From positions 1 through 64,000 of the forward strand of contig JADKBC010000048.1 of NCBI GenBank assembly GCA_016715205.1: a stretch of 64,000 nucleotides of DNA, given 5' to 3'. Every line of letters begins with the position of its first letter. The stretch's first letter is position 1. Positions 28,063 to 36,355 of the stretch are shown piece after piece. The stretch is from Holophaga sp. Its GTDB lineage: Bacteria; Acidobacteriota; Holophagae; Holophagales; Holophagaceae. A program made the translations under genes and the position numbers. The notes beneath the pieces were generated by a model. It was not told the origin of the DNA, searched no databases, and saw nothing but the letters and a program-made list of their open reading frames with translations.

Positions 28063-30348
28063 TCATGCTCCAAAATTAAGCGGATCACGGTCCAGGGTAA
28101 TCCCGCCGCCTGGCGGCAGGGGGGCAAGGCGAAGGGCCTCGCCCAAGGGCACCCGAGTCCAGGCTTTCAGAATCAACTGCATTCGATAACGATCCTTCAC
28201 CTTGGCCACGGGTGCTTCCAATGGACCCAGAATCCGCAGATCAGGGATGGTCTGGAATCTCGCCTTGAGCTCCTGCAATGGTTTTAGTGCGCTCTCTGGT
28301 GTCTCGCCCTCACTTCGATACAAGGACATCACAGCGAAGGGAGGATAGGCCATACCTTGGCGGTAGGGTAGTTCTTCCTGGGCGAAGGCTTCGAAGTCCT
28401 GGGCCACGGCGTGAATAATGGCTGGATGGTCGGGGCTGTAGGTCTGGAGAATCACGCGCCCGGCCAGTTCTGCACGGCCAGCTCGCCCAGCCACCTGGGT
28501 TAACAGATGAAAGGTGCGCTCCGCGGCGCGGAAATCGGACACCTTTAGGCCCAGATCGGCGTTAAGGATTCCCACCAGGGTGAGGTTGGGAAAGGTATGC
28601 CCCTTGGCCAACATCTGGGTGCCCACGAGAATATCCACTTCACCATTCTCGGCAGCCAGGAGGCCGGCTTCGAGGGAACCCCGACGCTGGGTTGTATCTC
28701 GATCCAAGCGCAGAATGCGGGCCGTGGGGAAATGAGCCTGGAGCTGATCCTCAATCTGTTCAGTACCTTCCCCCACACCTCGCAAATGCTCAGCACCGCA
28801 GGCTGGGCACACTTCCGGTGGCACGGATTCATAGCCGCACAGGTGGCAGCGTAAACGGAATGACCCCTTGTGGTAGGTGAGACTGATGGAGCAATGGGGA
28901 CAATCCAGCGGCTTCCCACAGGCGCGGCACATCCAGAAATTCTCGAAGCCCCGGCGATTGAGCAGCAACATGGTCTGCTGACCGCTGGCAAAGGTCTCCT
29001 GGATGGCCTTCAACAGCAAAGGCGAAAACACGACTTTCTTGCGCTCAGATTTGTAACACTCCCGCAAATCCACCACCTTTACGGTGGGAAGCGTGCTTCC
29101 AACGGGGCGCTGGGTGAGCTTCAGCAATCGATAGCGACCATTCTGCGCGGCATGCCAACTCTCCAGACTCGGAGTGGCACTGCCGAGGACGACGGGACAA
29201 CCCTCCACTTGGCCGCGCTTAATTGCCAAGTCCCGGGCGTGAATGCGGGGATGTTCCTCGCTCTTGTAGGAAGACTCCTGTTCTTCGTCCACGATGATCA
29301 AACCAACGTTTCGAAGGGGCGCCAGAACCGCGTTGCGCACGCCCACAAAAATGGGGGCTTCGTTGTTGAGCAGGCGCATCACATCCGCCTGTTTTTCCGT
29401 AACATTCAACCCCGCGTGCCCCACTGCGACCTTGCCAGGGAAACGCCCTTCCAGCCGCACCAGCAAACGTGGTGTAAGTCCGATTTCAGGAACCAGCCAC
29501 AGCACCCGCTGTCCCAGGGAGATTACCTTTTCAGCCAAGTCTAAATAGACTTCCGTTTTCCCTGATCCGGTAACACCAAACAAAAGATGGACGCCAAAAC
29601 GGCCCAAGGCTACAGCCTCAAGCGCACGCTGCTGTTCATCATTGAGAATGATCTGCTTGTTTACAGCCTCGTCGCGTTTCTGGGAGAGCAGGTCGAGTCG
29701 GCGCACCCGTTCGATCAACCCATGGCGCTCCAGGGTGGTAAGCACCGAAGCACTGACCTTGCTCACGTTCAAGAGTTCTTCTTCCAACAGCACGCCACCT
29801 GAAGCTTCCAGGGCCTGGAGGACCCTACCTTGTGTTGGTGTAACGCGCATCGGATGAGGCTGTTCTGTTCGGCGAACTTCCGTTATGCCCGCCCCACGCA
29901 GCGATCTTCGATGAAAAAGGCCAGGCAGGGCAAGTTCCCCTCGATGCCAGGAATCGCCTAGGCTTTCAAGTTGGTTCCATTGATCCGCATCCCGTAATTC
30001 GGATAATCGGCGCCCATCAGGCAGTTGGGTTTCCCAGTCCGCCTGAACCCCACTGGGGAGACATAGCGCCATCAAATGTGGAATGCCGCAGGCGTAGTAG
30101 CTGCCCGCGAAGGCTAAGACCTCCCGCAGGTTGGGGGGTAACAGGGGAAAGGGATCCACCACAGCCTCGATGGGCCGCAATTTGACCTTGGGTGGGTTGG
30201 CATCAGGTCCGAGCACCACGCCGATGGCCGCACCTGAGCGCAGCTTCACCCGCACCCGCAGCCCTGCAGGGAGGCCCTCGGGGGCCAAGTAGGTGAGGGG
30301 CGGCAGGGGTCGCGCCAATTCGATGCGAGTGGGAATCAAGGGGCTCAT
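28063..30348 (-). CDS. priA: Primosomal protein N' (replication restart helicase PriA)
   Basis: PriA recognises stalled forks and reloads the replicative helicase. The 761-residue protein has an N-terminal DNA-binding region, Walker A GVTGSGKTE, a DEEQ helicase motif II followed by ESSYKSEEHPRIHARD, and two zinc-binding clusters (CRACGKPLDCPHC and CHLCG...CPACG). Motifs V and VI (LVGTQMLAKGHTFPNL, TQVAGRAGRA) are intact. The start lies 20 bases from the divergent tsaD start, with no clear ribosome-binding site. Confidence 0.96.
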   Translation of the reverse strand: MSPLIPTRIELARPLPPLTYLAPEGLPAGLRVRVKLRSGAAIGVVLGPDANPPKVKLRPIEAVVDPFPLLPPNLREVLAFAGSYYACGIPHLMALCLPSGVQADWETQLPDGRRLSELRDADQWNQLESLGDSWHRGELALPGLFHRRSLRGAGITEVRRTEQPHPMRVTPTQGRVLQALEASGGVLLEEELLNVSKVSASVLTTLERHGLIERVRRLDLLSQKRDEAVNKQIILNDEQQRALEAVALGRFGVHLLFGVTGSGKTEVYLDLAEKVISLGQRVLWLVPEIGLTPRLLVRLEGRFPGKVAVGHAGLNVTEKQADVMRLLNNEAPIFVGVRNAVLAPLRNVGLIIVDEEQESSYKSEEHPRIHARDLAIKRGQVEGCPVVLGSATPSLESWHAAQNGRYRLLKLTQRPVGSTLPTVKVVDLRECYKSERKKVVFSPLLLKAIQETFASGQQTMLLLNRRGFENFWMCRACGKPLDCPHCSISLTYHKGSFRLRCHLCGYESVPPEVCPACGAEHLRGVGEGTEQIEDQLQAHFPTARILRLDRDTTQRRGSLEAGLLAAENGEVDILVGTQMLAKGHTFPNLTLVGILNADLGLKVSDFRAAERTFHLLTQVAGRAGRAELAGRVILQTYSPDHPAIIHAVAQDFEAFAQEELPYRQGMAYPPFAVMSLYRSEGETPESALKPLQELKARFQTIPDLRILGPLEAPVAKVKDRYRMQLILKAWTRVPLGEALRLAPLPPGGGITLDRDPLNFGA

Positions 30349-30368
30349 GCTTGAAGTAGACTAATCCA

Positions 30369-31385
30369 ATGTTGGTACTTGGCCTCGAATCGAGCTGTGA
30401 TGATTGTTCCGCCGCAGTGGTGGAGGAGACGCCTGCGGGCCCGATCCTGAAATCCATGGTGCGCAAAAGCCAGGATGAAATCCACGCACCCTATGGTGGC
30501 GTGGTGCCCGAACTGGCAGCCCGGGAACACCTGCTGCAGTTGCGCAATGTCATTGGTGAAGCGCTCCACAAAGCAGAAGTGACGTGGCGCGATCTGGACC
30601 GTATTGCTGTAACCCAAGGCCCAGGGTTGGTGGGGTGCCTTCTCACCACCTTCAGTGCCGCAAAGGCCATCGCCTGGAAGGAAAATATTCCCTGGGTGCC
30701 GGTCCATCACTTGCTGGGCCATCTCAACGCAGCGCGCTTTGCCGTGCCGGAGGCACCCTTCCCTGCCCTGGTACTGTTGGTTTCCGGCGGGCATACGCAC
30801 CTTTATCTGGCACAGGACTGGACCCATCTGGAACTGCTTCAGAAAACTCGGGATGATGCCGCCGGTGAAGCCTTCGACAAAACCGCGCGCATGTTAAACC
30901 TGGGGTACCCAGGAGGCCCCATCGTGGATACCTGTGCCCGCAAGGCGGCCAAACCAGGTGAGGCCTTTACCGCACCGAAATTCCGAGATGGGAAAGCCGC
31001 CTGGAGTTTCTCTGGATTGAAGACGGCCGTAAAAATGCGGATTGCCTCGCAGCCTGGGCTGGATTGCGCGGGGGCCGAAGATCCCCGGGTTCAGGCCCTG
31101 TGCCGAAGCCTGCAGGAAACCATCGCCAAATGGCTGCTGAAGCCCCTCCCGGACTTTGCTCGGGAAACCAACGCTAAGAGCCTCATCGTTTCCGGAGGAG
31201 TTGCCTGCAACTCCGAATTGCGGGCCCAAGCCAAGGCTGCCGCAGATCGTTTGGGCCTTTGTCTGGCCATCCCGGAACCACGGTTTTGCACCGACAACGG
31301 TGCCATGATCGCGGCAGCCGGGGCGCTGTTACCAGTGGCGAAAGACCTTCTTCCCATGAATGCCGATGCGGATCTAAAGCTGTAG
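30369..31385 (+). CDS. tsaD: tRNA threonylcarbamoyladenosine synthase subunit TsaD
   Basis: TsaD transfers threonylcarbamoyl to A37 of ANN-decoding tRNAs. 338 residues in the ASKHA fold: N-terminal VLGLESSCDDC, KSQDEIHAPYGGVVPELAAR, the metal-binding HHLLGH (His114 and His118) and LLVSGGHTHLY. The C-terminal VSGGVACNSELR segment is also present. Its partners TsaB and TsaE are not in the window. Eight bases separate it from gatC. Confidence 0.96.
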   Translation: MLVLGLESSCDDCSAAVVEETPAGPILKSMVRKSQDEIHAPYGGVVPELAAREHLLQLRNVIGEALHKAEVTWRDLDRIAVTQGPGLVGCLLTTFSAAKAIAWKENIPWVPVHHLLGHLNAARFAVPEAPFPALVLLVSGGHTHLYLAQDWTHLELLQKTRDDAAGEAFDKTARMLNLGYPGGPIVDTCARKAAKPGEAFTAPKFRDGKAAWSFSGLKTAVKMRIASQPGLDCAGAEDPRVQALCRSLQETIAKWLLKPLPDFARETNAKSLIVSGGVACNSELRAQAKAAADRLGLCLAIPEPRFCTDNGAMIAAAGALLPVAKDLLPMNADADLKL

Positions 31386-31393
31386 GAGTTGCC

Positions 31394-31681
31394 ATGGATG
31401 TCACCCGGGAAGACGTGTTGCGCTGTGCTCGACTCACCCATCTGAGCCTCCAAGATGGTGAGATAGAATCTCTTCGGCAGGACATGGAGCAGCTCCTCAA
31501 TCACGCCGAGGCCCTGAATAGCCTTGATCTGGATGGGATCCAACCCACCACCCACGGGTTGGCGATCACCCTTCCTCGCCGGGAGGACCTCAGTCGCCCC
31601 GGATTCACCCAGGCTGAAGCCCTCGCCAATGCACCTGACCAAGACCGAGGTTATTTCCGGGTTCCCAAGATGATCGAGTAA
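31394..31681 (+). CDS. gatC: Glutamyl/aspartyl-tRNA amidotransferase subunit C
   Basis: Small subunit of the GatCAB complex, which converts misacylated Glu-tRNA(Gln) and Asp-tRNA(Asn) to the amidated forms. 95 residues from the ATG at 31394 (GGAG five bases upstream). Family features include VLRCARLTHLSL near the start and REDLSRPGFTQAEALANAPD with GYFRVPKMIE at the end. gatA and gatB are not adjacent. It probably shares a transcript with tsaD. Confidence 0.92.
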   Translation: MDVTREDVLRCARLTHLSLQDGEIESLRQDMEQLLNHAEALNSLDLDGIQPTTHGLAITLPRREDLSRPGFTQAEALANAPDQDRGYFRVPKMIE

Positions 31682-31769
31682 CCCAATCCATGCGTGAATT
31701 GAGATAAATTCAAATCTTGACGATTGTATTTATGACCAGACTCAATGCGCCTGAATAGGCGGAGGATCC

Positions 31770-32474
31770 ATGAACCCGTACGAAGTCCTTGAGATCGCCC
31801 CCAACGCCTCGCCTGAGGAAATCAAGGAGGCCTATCACAGCCTCGCCAAGAAATGGCACCCAGACCGGTTCATGGGGCCCGAGCACGAGGTGGCCGAAAA
31901 GCGTTTTCGGGAGTTGGCGGAAGCCTTTGGCATGCTGAAAAATGCCGCGCCCAAGATCGATCTGGCACCCCATGCCGACGGCGCTACTGCATCGACAGCC
32001 GCGGGCAGTTCTTCTTTTTATTCCATTCCGCCGGCGGCCCGGACCACGGAGGATTGGTTTGCCGAGGCCAAGGCGGCCTTTGAAGCCAAAGACATGCCAC
32101 GAGCCCTCGGCTTGATTCAATACGCCATCAAAATGGATGCAGAAAAGGCTGATTTCCATATCCTGCACGCCAAAATCCTGGATCGCCCCGGGGGGGATGT
32201 CCGCAAGCTGGTTCAAACCCTCGAAATCGTGATCAAGCTGAATCCCCGCGAGGTGAATACCGCCATTCGACTGGCCGAGTTGTATCAATCCGTGGGCCTC
32301 AACACCAAGGCGACTCGAATGTGGGAAACCGCCATGCGGATCGACCCAAGCCACCCGGTCTTCCACCAAGATGCACCGAAACGTTCAGGTCTTGGGCAAT
32401 TGCAAAACCTTGGCGAGCAGTTCAACTCCCTCATGGAGGATGCGAAAGGCCTGTTCCGGCGTTTCAAGAAGTAG
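31770..32474 (+). CDS. J-domain protein with tetratricopeptide-like C-terminus
   Basis: 234 residues. The N-terminal J-domain (about 1-60) contains the HPD tripeptide (30-32) needed to stimulate Hsp70 ATPase. It lacks the Gly/Phe-rich and zinc-finger parts of DnaJ. Residues from about 90 onward form helical pairs of TPR type (AKAAFEAKDMPRALGLIQYA and so on). It is probably a specialised Hsp70 co-chaperone, client unknown. A GGAGG precedes the ATG. Confidence 0.87.
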   Translation: MNPYEVLEIAPNASPEEIKEAYHSLAKKWHPDRFMGPEHEVAEKRFRELAEAFGMLKNAAPKIDLAPHADGATASTAAGSSSFYSIPPAARTTEDWFAEAKAAFEAKDMPRALGLIQYAIKMDAEKADFHILHAKILDRPGGDVRKLVQTLEIVIKLNPREVNTAIRLAELYQSVGLNTKATRMWETAMRIDPSHPVFHQDAPKRSGLGQLQNLGEQFNSLMEDAKGLFRRFKK

Positions 32475-32480
32475 GCAAGC

Positions 32481-33089
32481 CTACCAATCGCTGCCACCGG
32501 AATCGCCACCGCCTGAATCTCCCCAATCGCCTCCGGAATCACCCCCGGAGTCACCACTGCTGTCACCCCAGTCGCCGCCACTGGAGCCGGAATCGCCACC
32601 GCCCCACCCGCTGCTATCGCGGTCGTGGTGGCTGCCGCCCAGCATGTTGCCGATCATCATGCCGGTGAGCAGGCCGCCGACGCCACCCATGCCGCCTTGC
32701 TGCGGTGGGTAATAACCTTGCGGCCCCATCGAGGCAGCATTGCCGCCCAGGCCCATTCGTTCACGGGCACTTGCAGGCAGTTCTTCATCCTTGAGCTCTT
32801 GGATCTGTACATTGCCGCAGTACCCGCAGGTCCAGGTCACCTTGCGCAGCCCATCCCACTGCTGTTTCATTTTGTCCCCAGCTGCTGCGCAATTCGGGCA
32901 CTTGGGGAAGGGGTTCGCAAAGGTTTGAGGGGCGATGGAGCCACTGCCCATGGGCCGTTTGGAAGCACCGAGCACCTCCTCCTTGTCACGGCGCCCCTTC
33001 ATGACGAAATAGATCACGGCGCCAATGACAACCAGGGCAATGAAGCACCCAAAACCGCTGCCTCCGCTTTCATTACGGCGGCGCAGCAT
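32481..33089 (-). CDS. Single-pass membrane protein with zinc ribbon and Gly/Ser/Asp-rich tail
   Basis: 202 residues. One transmembrane segment (about 15-31), a two-CxxC zinc ribbon (CPNC at 64-67, CGYC at 88-91) and a low-complexity tail from residue about 158 to the end rich in Gly, Ser, Asp and Trp (SGGDSGGDWGDSGGGDSG). The overall plan recalls TPM-domain proteins such as YgcG, which end in similar glycine-rich tails, but there is no TPM domain. Upstream ribosome-binding site is weak. Function unknown. It converges with the J-domain gene six bases away. Confidence 0.75.
   Translation of the reverse strand: MLRRRNESGGSGFGCFIALVVIGAVIYFVMKGRRDKEEVLGASKRPMGSGSIAPQTFANPFPKCPNCAAAGDKMKQQWDGLRKVTWTCGYCGNVQIQELKDEELPASARERMGLGGNAASMGPQGYYPPQQGGMGGVGGLLTGMMIGNMLGGSHHDRDSSGWGGGDSGSSGGDWGDSSGDSGGDSGGDWGDSGGGDSGGSDW
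32487..32620. repeat. Short degenerate tandem repeats coding a Gly/Ser/Asp/Trp tail
   Basis: The 3' part of the zinc-ribbon membrane-protein gene consists of imperfect units of roughly 9-15 bases (variants of TCGCCACCGGAATC and CCCCAATCGCC on the plus strand) that encode GGDSGGDWGDSG-like repeats. The units are multiples of three, so repeat-number change would keep the frame. Confidence 0.6.
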
Positions 33090-33236
33090 GGATTCGTGGA
33101 GTGGATCAGCAGTGCCTGCATGGTTGCCTCACGGAACAGCCCCCAGCTTACTGCATCGCACCGGGCCCCGGAATGCAGGAGCCTCCCAAGGGTTGAGAAG
33201 CAGGGCCAAACGGCGGATCCTGTGGGCCGATGTGCC

Positions 33237-34379
33237 ATGATGAACGCGATGTTTCCTTTCCCTTTCTCGTCCCTGCTGCCGGGCCCCTGGAGGGTGCTGG
33301 GCCTCATGTCCGGTACCAGCGCCGATGGGACAGATGCCGTGCTTGTGGAGATAGACCCAAACGCCTACGCCTCCGGCCAACCTTTCCGTTCCTTGCTGGG
33401 CCACCTTCACCAACCCTACCCATCGGAATTGCAGACAGAGGTGCTCCTTGCCGCTGCCGATGAACTGAAGCCCTCGTTGCTTTGCAAACTGCAGACTCGC
33501 CTCGGTGAGGCCCATGCCCTGGCAGGACGAAGCTTGATCCAAAACCTTGGCGTCGAACCTCATTTTGCAAGTCTTCACGGCCAAACGGTTCAGCATTGGC
33601 CGGGCCAGGGCGCCACGCTCCAACTGGCGGACCCCTATCCATTATCCGAAGCCCTAGGCTGCCCGGTGGTTTGGGACCTGCGTCGCAGGGACATGGCCGT
33701 CGGTGGCCAGGGGGCCCCGCTCGTTCCCCTCACCGAACTCTGGCTGCACGGTCGCCAGGCTCCCTGGGCTGCCCTGAATTTGGGCGGCATTGCCAATATC
33801 ACCCTTTGGGACGGCGAGAGCCTGATGGCCTGGGACCTTGGGCCCGCCATGAGCCTGCTGGACCTCGCCGCCCAGCGCTGGCTGAAACTTCCCTTTGATC
33901 CCGATGGACAACACGCCACTGGAATGGCGGAAGCGGCCTGCCTGGAGCGGTGGTTGACGCACCCTTACTTCCAACGGCGGCCTCCAAAATCCACGGGGCG
34001 AGAAACCTTTGGCCAAGCCTGGCTGGCTGCGGAAAATGCAATCCTGGAAGGCCTTACCCTTGAGGATCGCCTGGCAACGCTGGCGGCCTTCAGCGCCGAG
34101 GCCTGCGCCCGAGAGATTGGTCGATGGGGTTTGGCCTTGCCCCCGGGAACGCCTCTGCTGCTCTCGGGCGGCGGAGCCCTGCACCTTCGCCTTCGCCAGG
34201 AATTGACCCAACGATTGCCTGATTTCCAAATCAGACTGGACCTGCGCTTCCCCTCCGGCGCCCGGGAAGCGGTGAGTTGGGCCCTGCTGGGCGCAGCCAG
34301 CGCCGCGGGCATTCCCGGGAATCTTCCCCAGGCCACCGGCGCCCGCAGCCCAGTGGTATTGGGCAGTTGGACCCTGTGA
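33237..34379 (+). CDS. anmK: Anhydro-N-acetylmuramic acid kinase
   Basis: Peptidoglycan-recycling kinase that cleaves and phosphorylates 1,6-anhydro-MurNAc to MurNAc-6-phosphate. The family's opening GLMSGTSADGTDAVLVEI is at about residues 22-39, and the SLHGQTVQHWPG, NLGGIANITLW and LLLSGGGALHLRL segments follow. About 380 residues, typical. The exact start among ATGs at 33237, 33240 and 33249 is uncertain because no good ribosome-binding site is present. It overlaps the next gene by four bases. Confidence 0.93.
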   Translation: MMNAMFPFPFSSLLPGPWRVLGLMSGTSADGTDAVLVEIDPNAYASGQPFRSLLGHLHQPYPSELQTEVLLAAADELKPSLLCKLQTRLGEAHALAGRSLIQNLGVEPHFASLHGQTVQHWPGQGATLQLADPYPLSEALGCPVVWDLRRRDMAVGGQGAPLVPLTELWLHGRQAPWAALNLGGIANITLWDGESLMAWDLGPAMSLLDLAAQRWLKLPFDPDGQHATGMAEAACLERWLTHPYFQRRPPKSTGRETFGQAWLAAENAILEGLTLEDRLATLAAFSAEACAREIGRWGLALPPGTPLLLSGGGALHLRLRQELTQRLPDFQIRLDLRFPSGAREAVSWALLGAASAAGIPGNLPQATGARSPVVLGSWTL

Positions 34380-36355
34380 GACTCGCCCGCTGGATTGACC
34401 ATCTACCGCCCTGGCTCTCCTTCGGGGCCATCGCCACCACGGGCATGTTTTCCCCAGAGGAACTGGTCGTCATGGCCCTGCCTCTGGTGACGGCCTGGCT
34501 TGTGGAATACCGCCACTGGAGCCTGGAAAGGTACCGTCGGGTTCTGGAGATCGCAGCTCTGGCAGCGGTGCTTGCGCAGGTGGCGCTGCGTGTGAGCCTA
34601 GTGCCTTTGACCCTGAATACGATTTTTCTGCTGTGCGGAATTCGCCTGGCCCTGCCCAGGGAAGCGGCCCAGCGCCGGCAACTGATCCTGATGGGCTTCC
34701 TGCTGTTCCTGGTTACCGCCATCGCCACCTTTGAAATCACCTTCCTGTTCTGGGCCCTGGCCTGGACCGTCGGCAGCTGTTTGATGCTGTTGCAGCAGTC
34801 CTGGGAAAGCTCAGCCAGCCTGCGCCGCGGATTGGCGCCCCCCCCGCCCTATCGCCAGGTGTTCCTATGGACCGGAGCGACCATTCTGATCGCTGGTGCC
34901 TGTTTCGTCGTTCTCCCCAGACAGACCATGGGCTTGCGGTTCTTCCCGTGGGGTGCGGGCGGATTAGGGGGCACCGCAGCCGGCCTAAGTGACAAGGTCG
35001 AACTCTTCGACAAAGGCCCCATTGCCGGGAATCGAGATGTGGTACTGCGCATCCTTCCGCCGTCTCGCCTGAGCCTTACCCAGCGAGAAAAATACAGCGA
35101 GGCTCTGCAACTCCTCCGGGGCATCAGCCTGGAATCCTTCAACGATTCACGCTGGGAAGTTCGCAGCGATACGCCTGCTCCCCGACGCGTGTTGGCCACC
35201 GACTTCGAATGGAATCAGCAGGGAGATCGGCCCGATCGCCTGGCGGTGGAGCTTTTTGTCGCACCCAACCCCTTGGGTGTCATTCCGATCCCTACGGGAT
35301 TCGTGGCCACCCTACCTCCTTCCGGAATGCCCTTACGGGAAGGGCGCGGTGGGAGCTTGCGCTGGCAGTTCCCCTCGCGCCGCTGGGTTCCCTTGCGGCT
35401 CTTGGTGGACCCTCAACAGGCCCCCTTGGAATTGGCACCCAGAGGCGATCGATTGACCGCCCTACTGGAGGTGGGTGCGGGCACCGAGGCTGTGCGTTCC
35501 TGGAGCCGTAGGGTCGTTCCGGAAGACCTTGCACCTTCCCGCCTTGCCCAGCGCCTGAGCGCCGAGCTCAGATCCTATGCCTACACCACCGATAATCCCA
35601 GCGGCAAGGCCACCAACCCCATCCAAGATTTCCTCGAAAACACCCGGGCGGGTCACTGTGAATACTTCGCGTCCAGCTTGGCGCTGGCCTTGCGCTATCG
35701 GGGCATTCCTGCCCGTGTGGTCAACGGCTATCGACTGGGGCCTTGGATCGACGAAGGTGGCTACTGGCTCGTGACTCAGGATCAAGCCCACAGCTGGGTG
35801 GAATTTCTGGATCCCGCCCACCGAGGTTGGCAAGTGGCCGATCCCACACCATCGGCGCCCCCAAGTGCCCTGAAAGCCTTGAACCTGTGGGCCACGCTGC
35901 AGCGTTGGGCCGATGCCCTGCAATTCCGCTGGGATCGCAATGTGGTGAGGTTTTCCGACGAAGATCAAATGGCAGGCCTGACTTGGCTGCAAACCAAAGC
36001 AGGCAGCCTACCCTCCTGGCGACCCGGACGAACCTTCCTCTTGACCACTGGCCTGCTGGCGACCCTAGCGCTTGCGATTCGCGTCTTCTCCCGCAGCAGG
36101 TTCTCCGCCCAGGCCCATCGAGGTCCCCAGGAAATCCGAGCCCTCCGGCCGTTGCTGCGGAAAACCAAAGGTTTCCTACCCCCCACACAGGGGGAGACCG
36201 CCTGGCATTGGCTGCAACGGTTGGCGGAGGCACGGCCACTCCTACAAACCCACTTGGCAAACCTCGCCAAGGAGGTGGATGCCGCGACCTACGGTGGCTA
36301 TTTAGCGCCTAACCCCAAACCCCTCGTTCGGGGAATTCTCCGGGATTTGGATTAA
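34376..36355 (+). CDS. TgpA-like membrane transglutaminase (DUF3488 plus transglutaminase core)
   Basis: 659 residues, GTG start overlapping the anmK stop (GTGA). Several N-terminal membrane segments (about residues 10-210) are followed by a periplasmic transglutaminase domain with a plausible catalytic triad: Cys428 in AGHCEYFASS, His472 in DQAHSWVEF and Asp489 in WQVADPT. One further membrane segment near residue 550-575 precedes a cytoplasmic tail. The plan matches TgpA of Pseudomonas, an essential periplasmic enzyme of unknown substrate. Coupling to anmK hints at a cell-wall role, which is inference. The end overlaps pcrA by four bases. Confidence 0.9.
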   Translation: MRLARWIDHLPPWLSFGAIATTGMFSPEELVVMALPLVTAWLVEYRHWSLERYRRVLEIAALAAVLAQVALRVSLVPLTLNTIFLLCGIRLALPREAAQRRQLILMGFLLFLVTAIATFEITFLFWALAWTVGSCLMLLQQSWESSASLRRGLAPPPPYRQVFLWTGATILIAGACFVVLPRQTMGLRFFPWGAGGLGGTAAGLSDKVELFDKGPIAGNRDVVLRILPPSRLSLTQREKYSEALQLLRGISLESFNDSRWEVRSDTPAPRRVLATDFEWNQQGDRPDRLAVELFVAPNPLGVIPIPTGFVATLPPSGMPLREGRGGSLRWQFPSRRWVPLRLLVDPQQAPLELAPRGDRLTALLEVGAGTEAVRSWSRRVVPEDLAPSRLAQRLSAELRSYAYTTDNPSGKATNPIQDFLENTRAGHCEYFASSLALALRYRGIPARVVNGYRLGPWIDEGGYWLVTQDQAHSWVEFLDPAHRGWQVADPTPSAPPSALKALNLWATLQRWADALQFRWDRNVVRFSDEDQMAGLTWLQTKAGSLPSWRPGRTFLLTTGLLATLALAIRVFSRSRFSAQAHRGPQEIRALRPLLRKTKGFLPPTQGETAWHWLQRLAEARPLLQTHLANLAKEVDAATYGGYLAPNPKPLVRGILRDLD

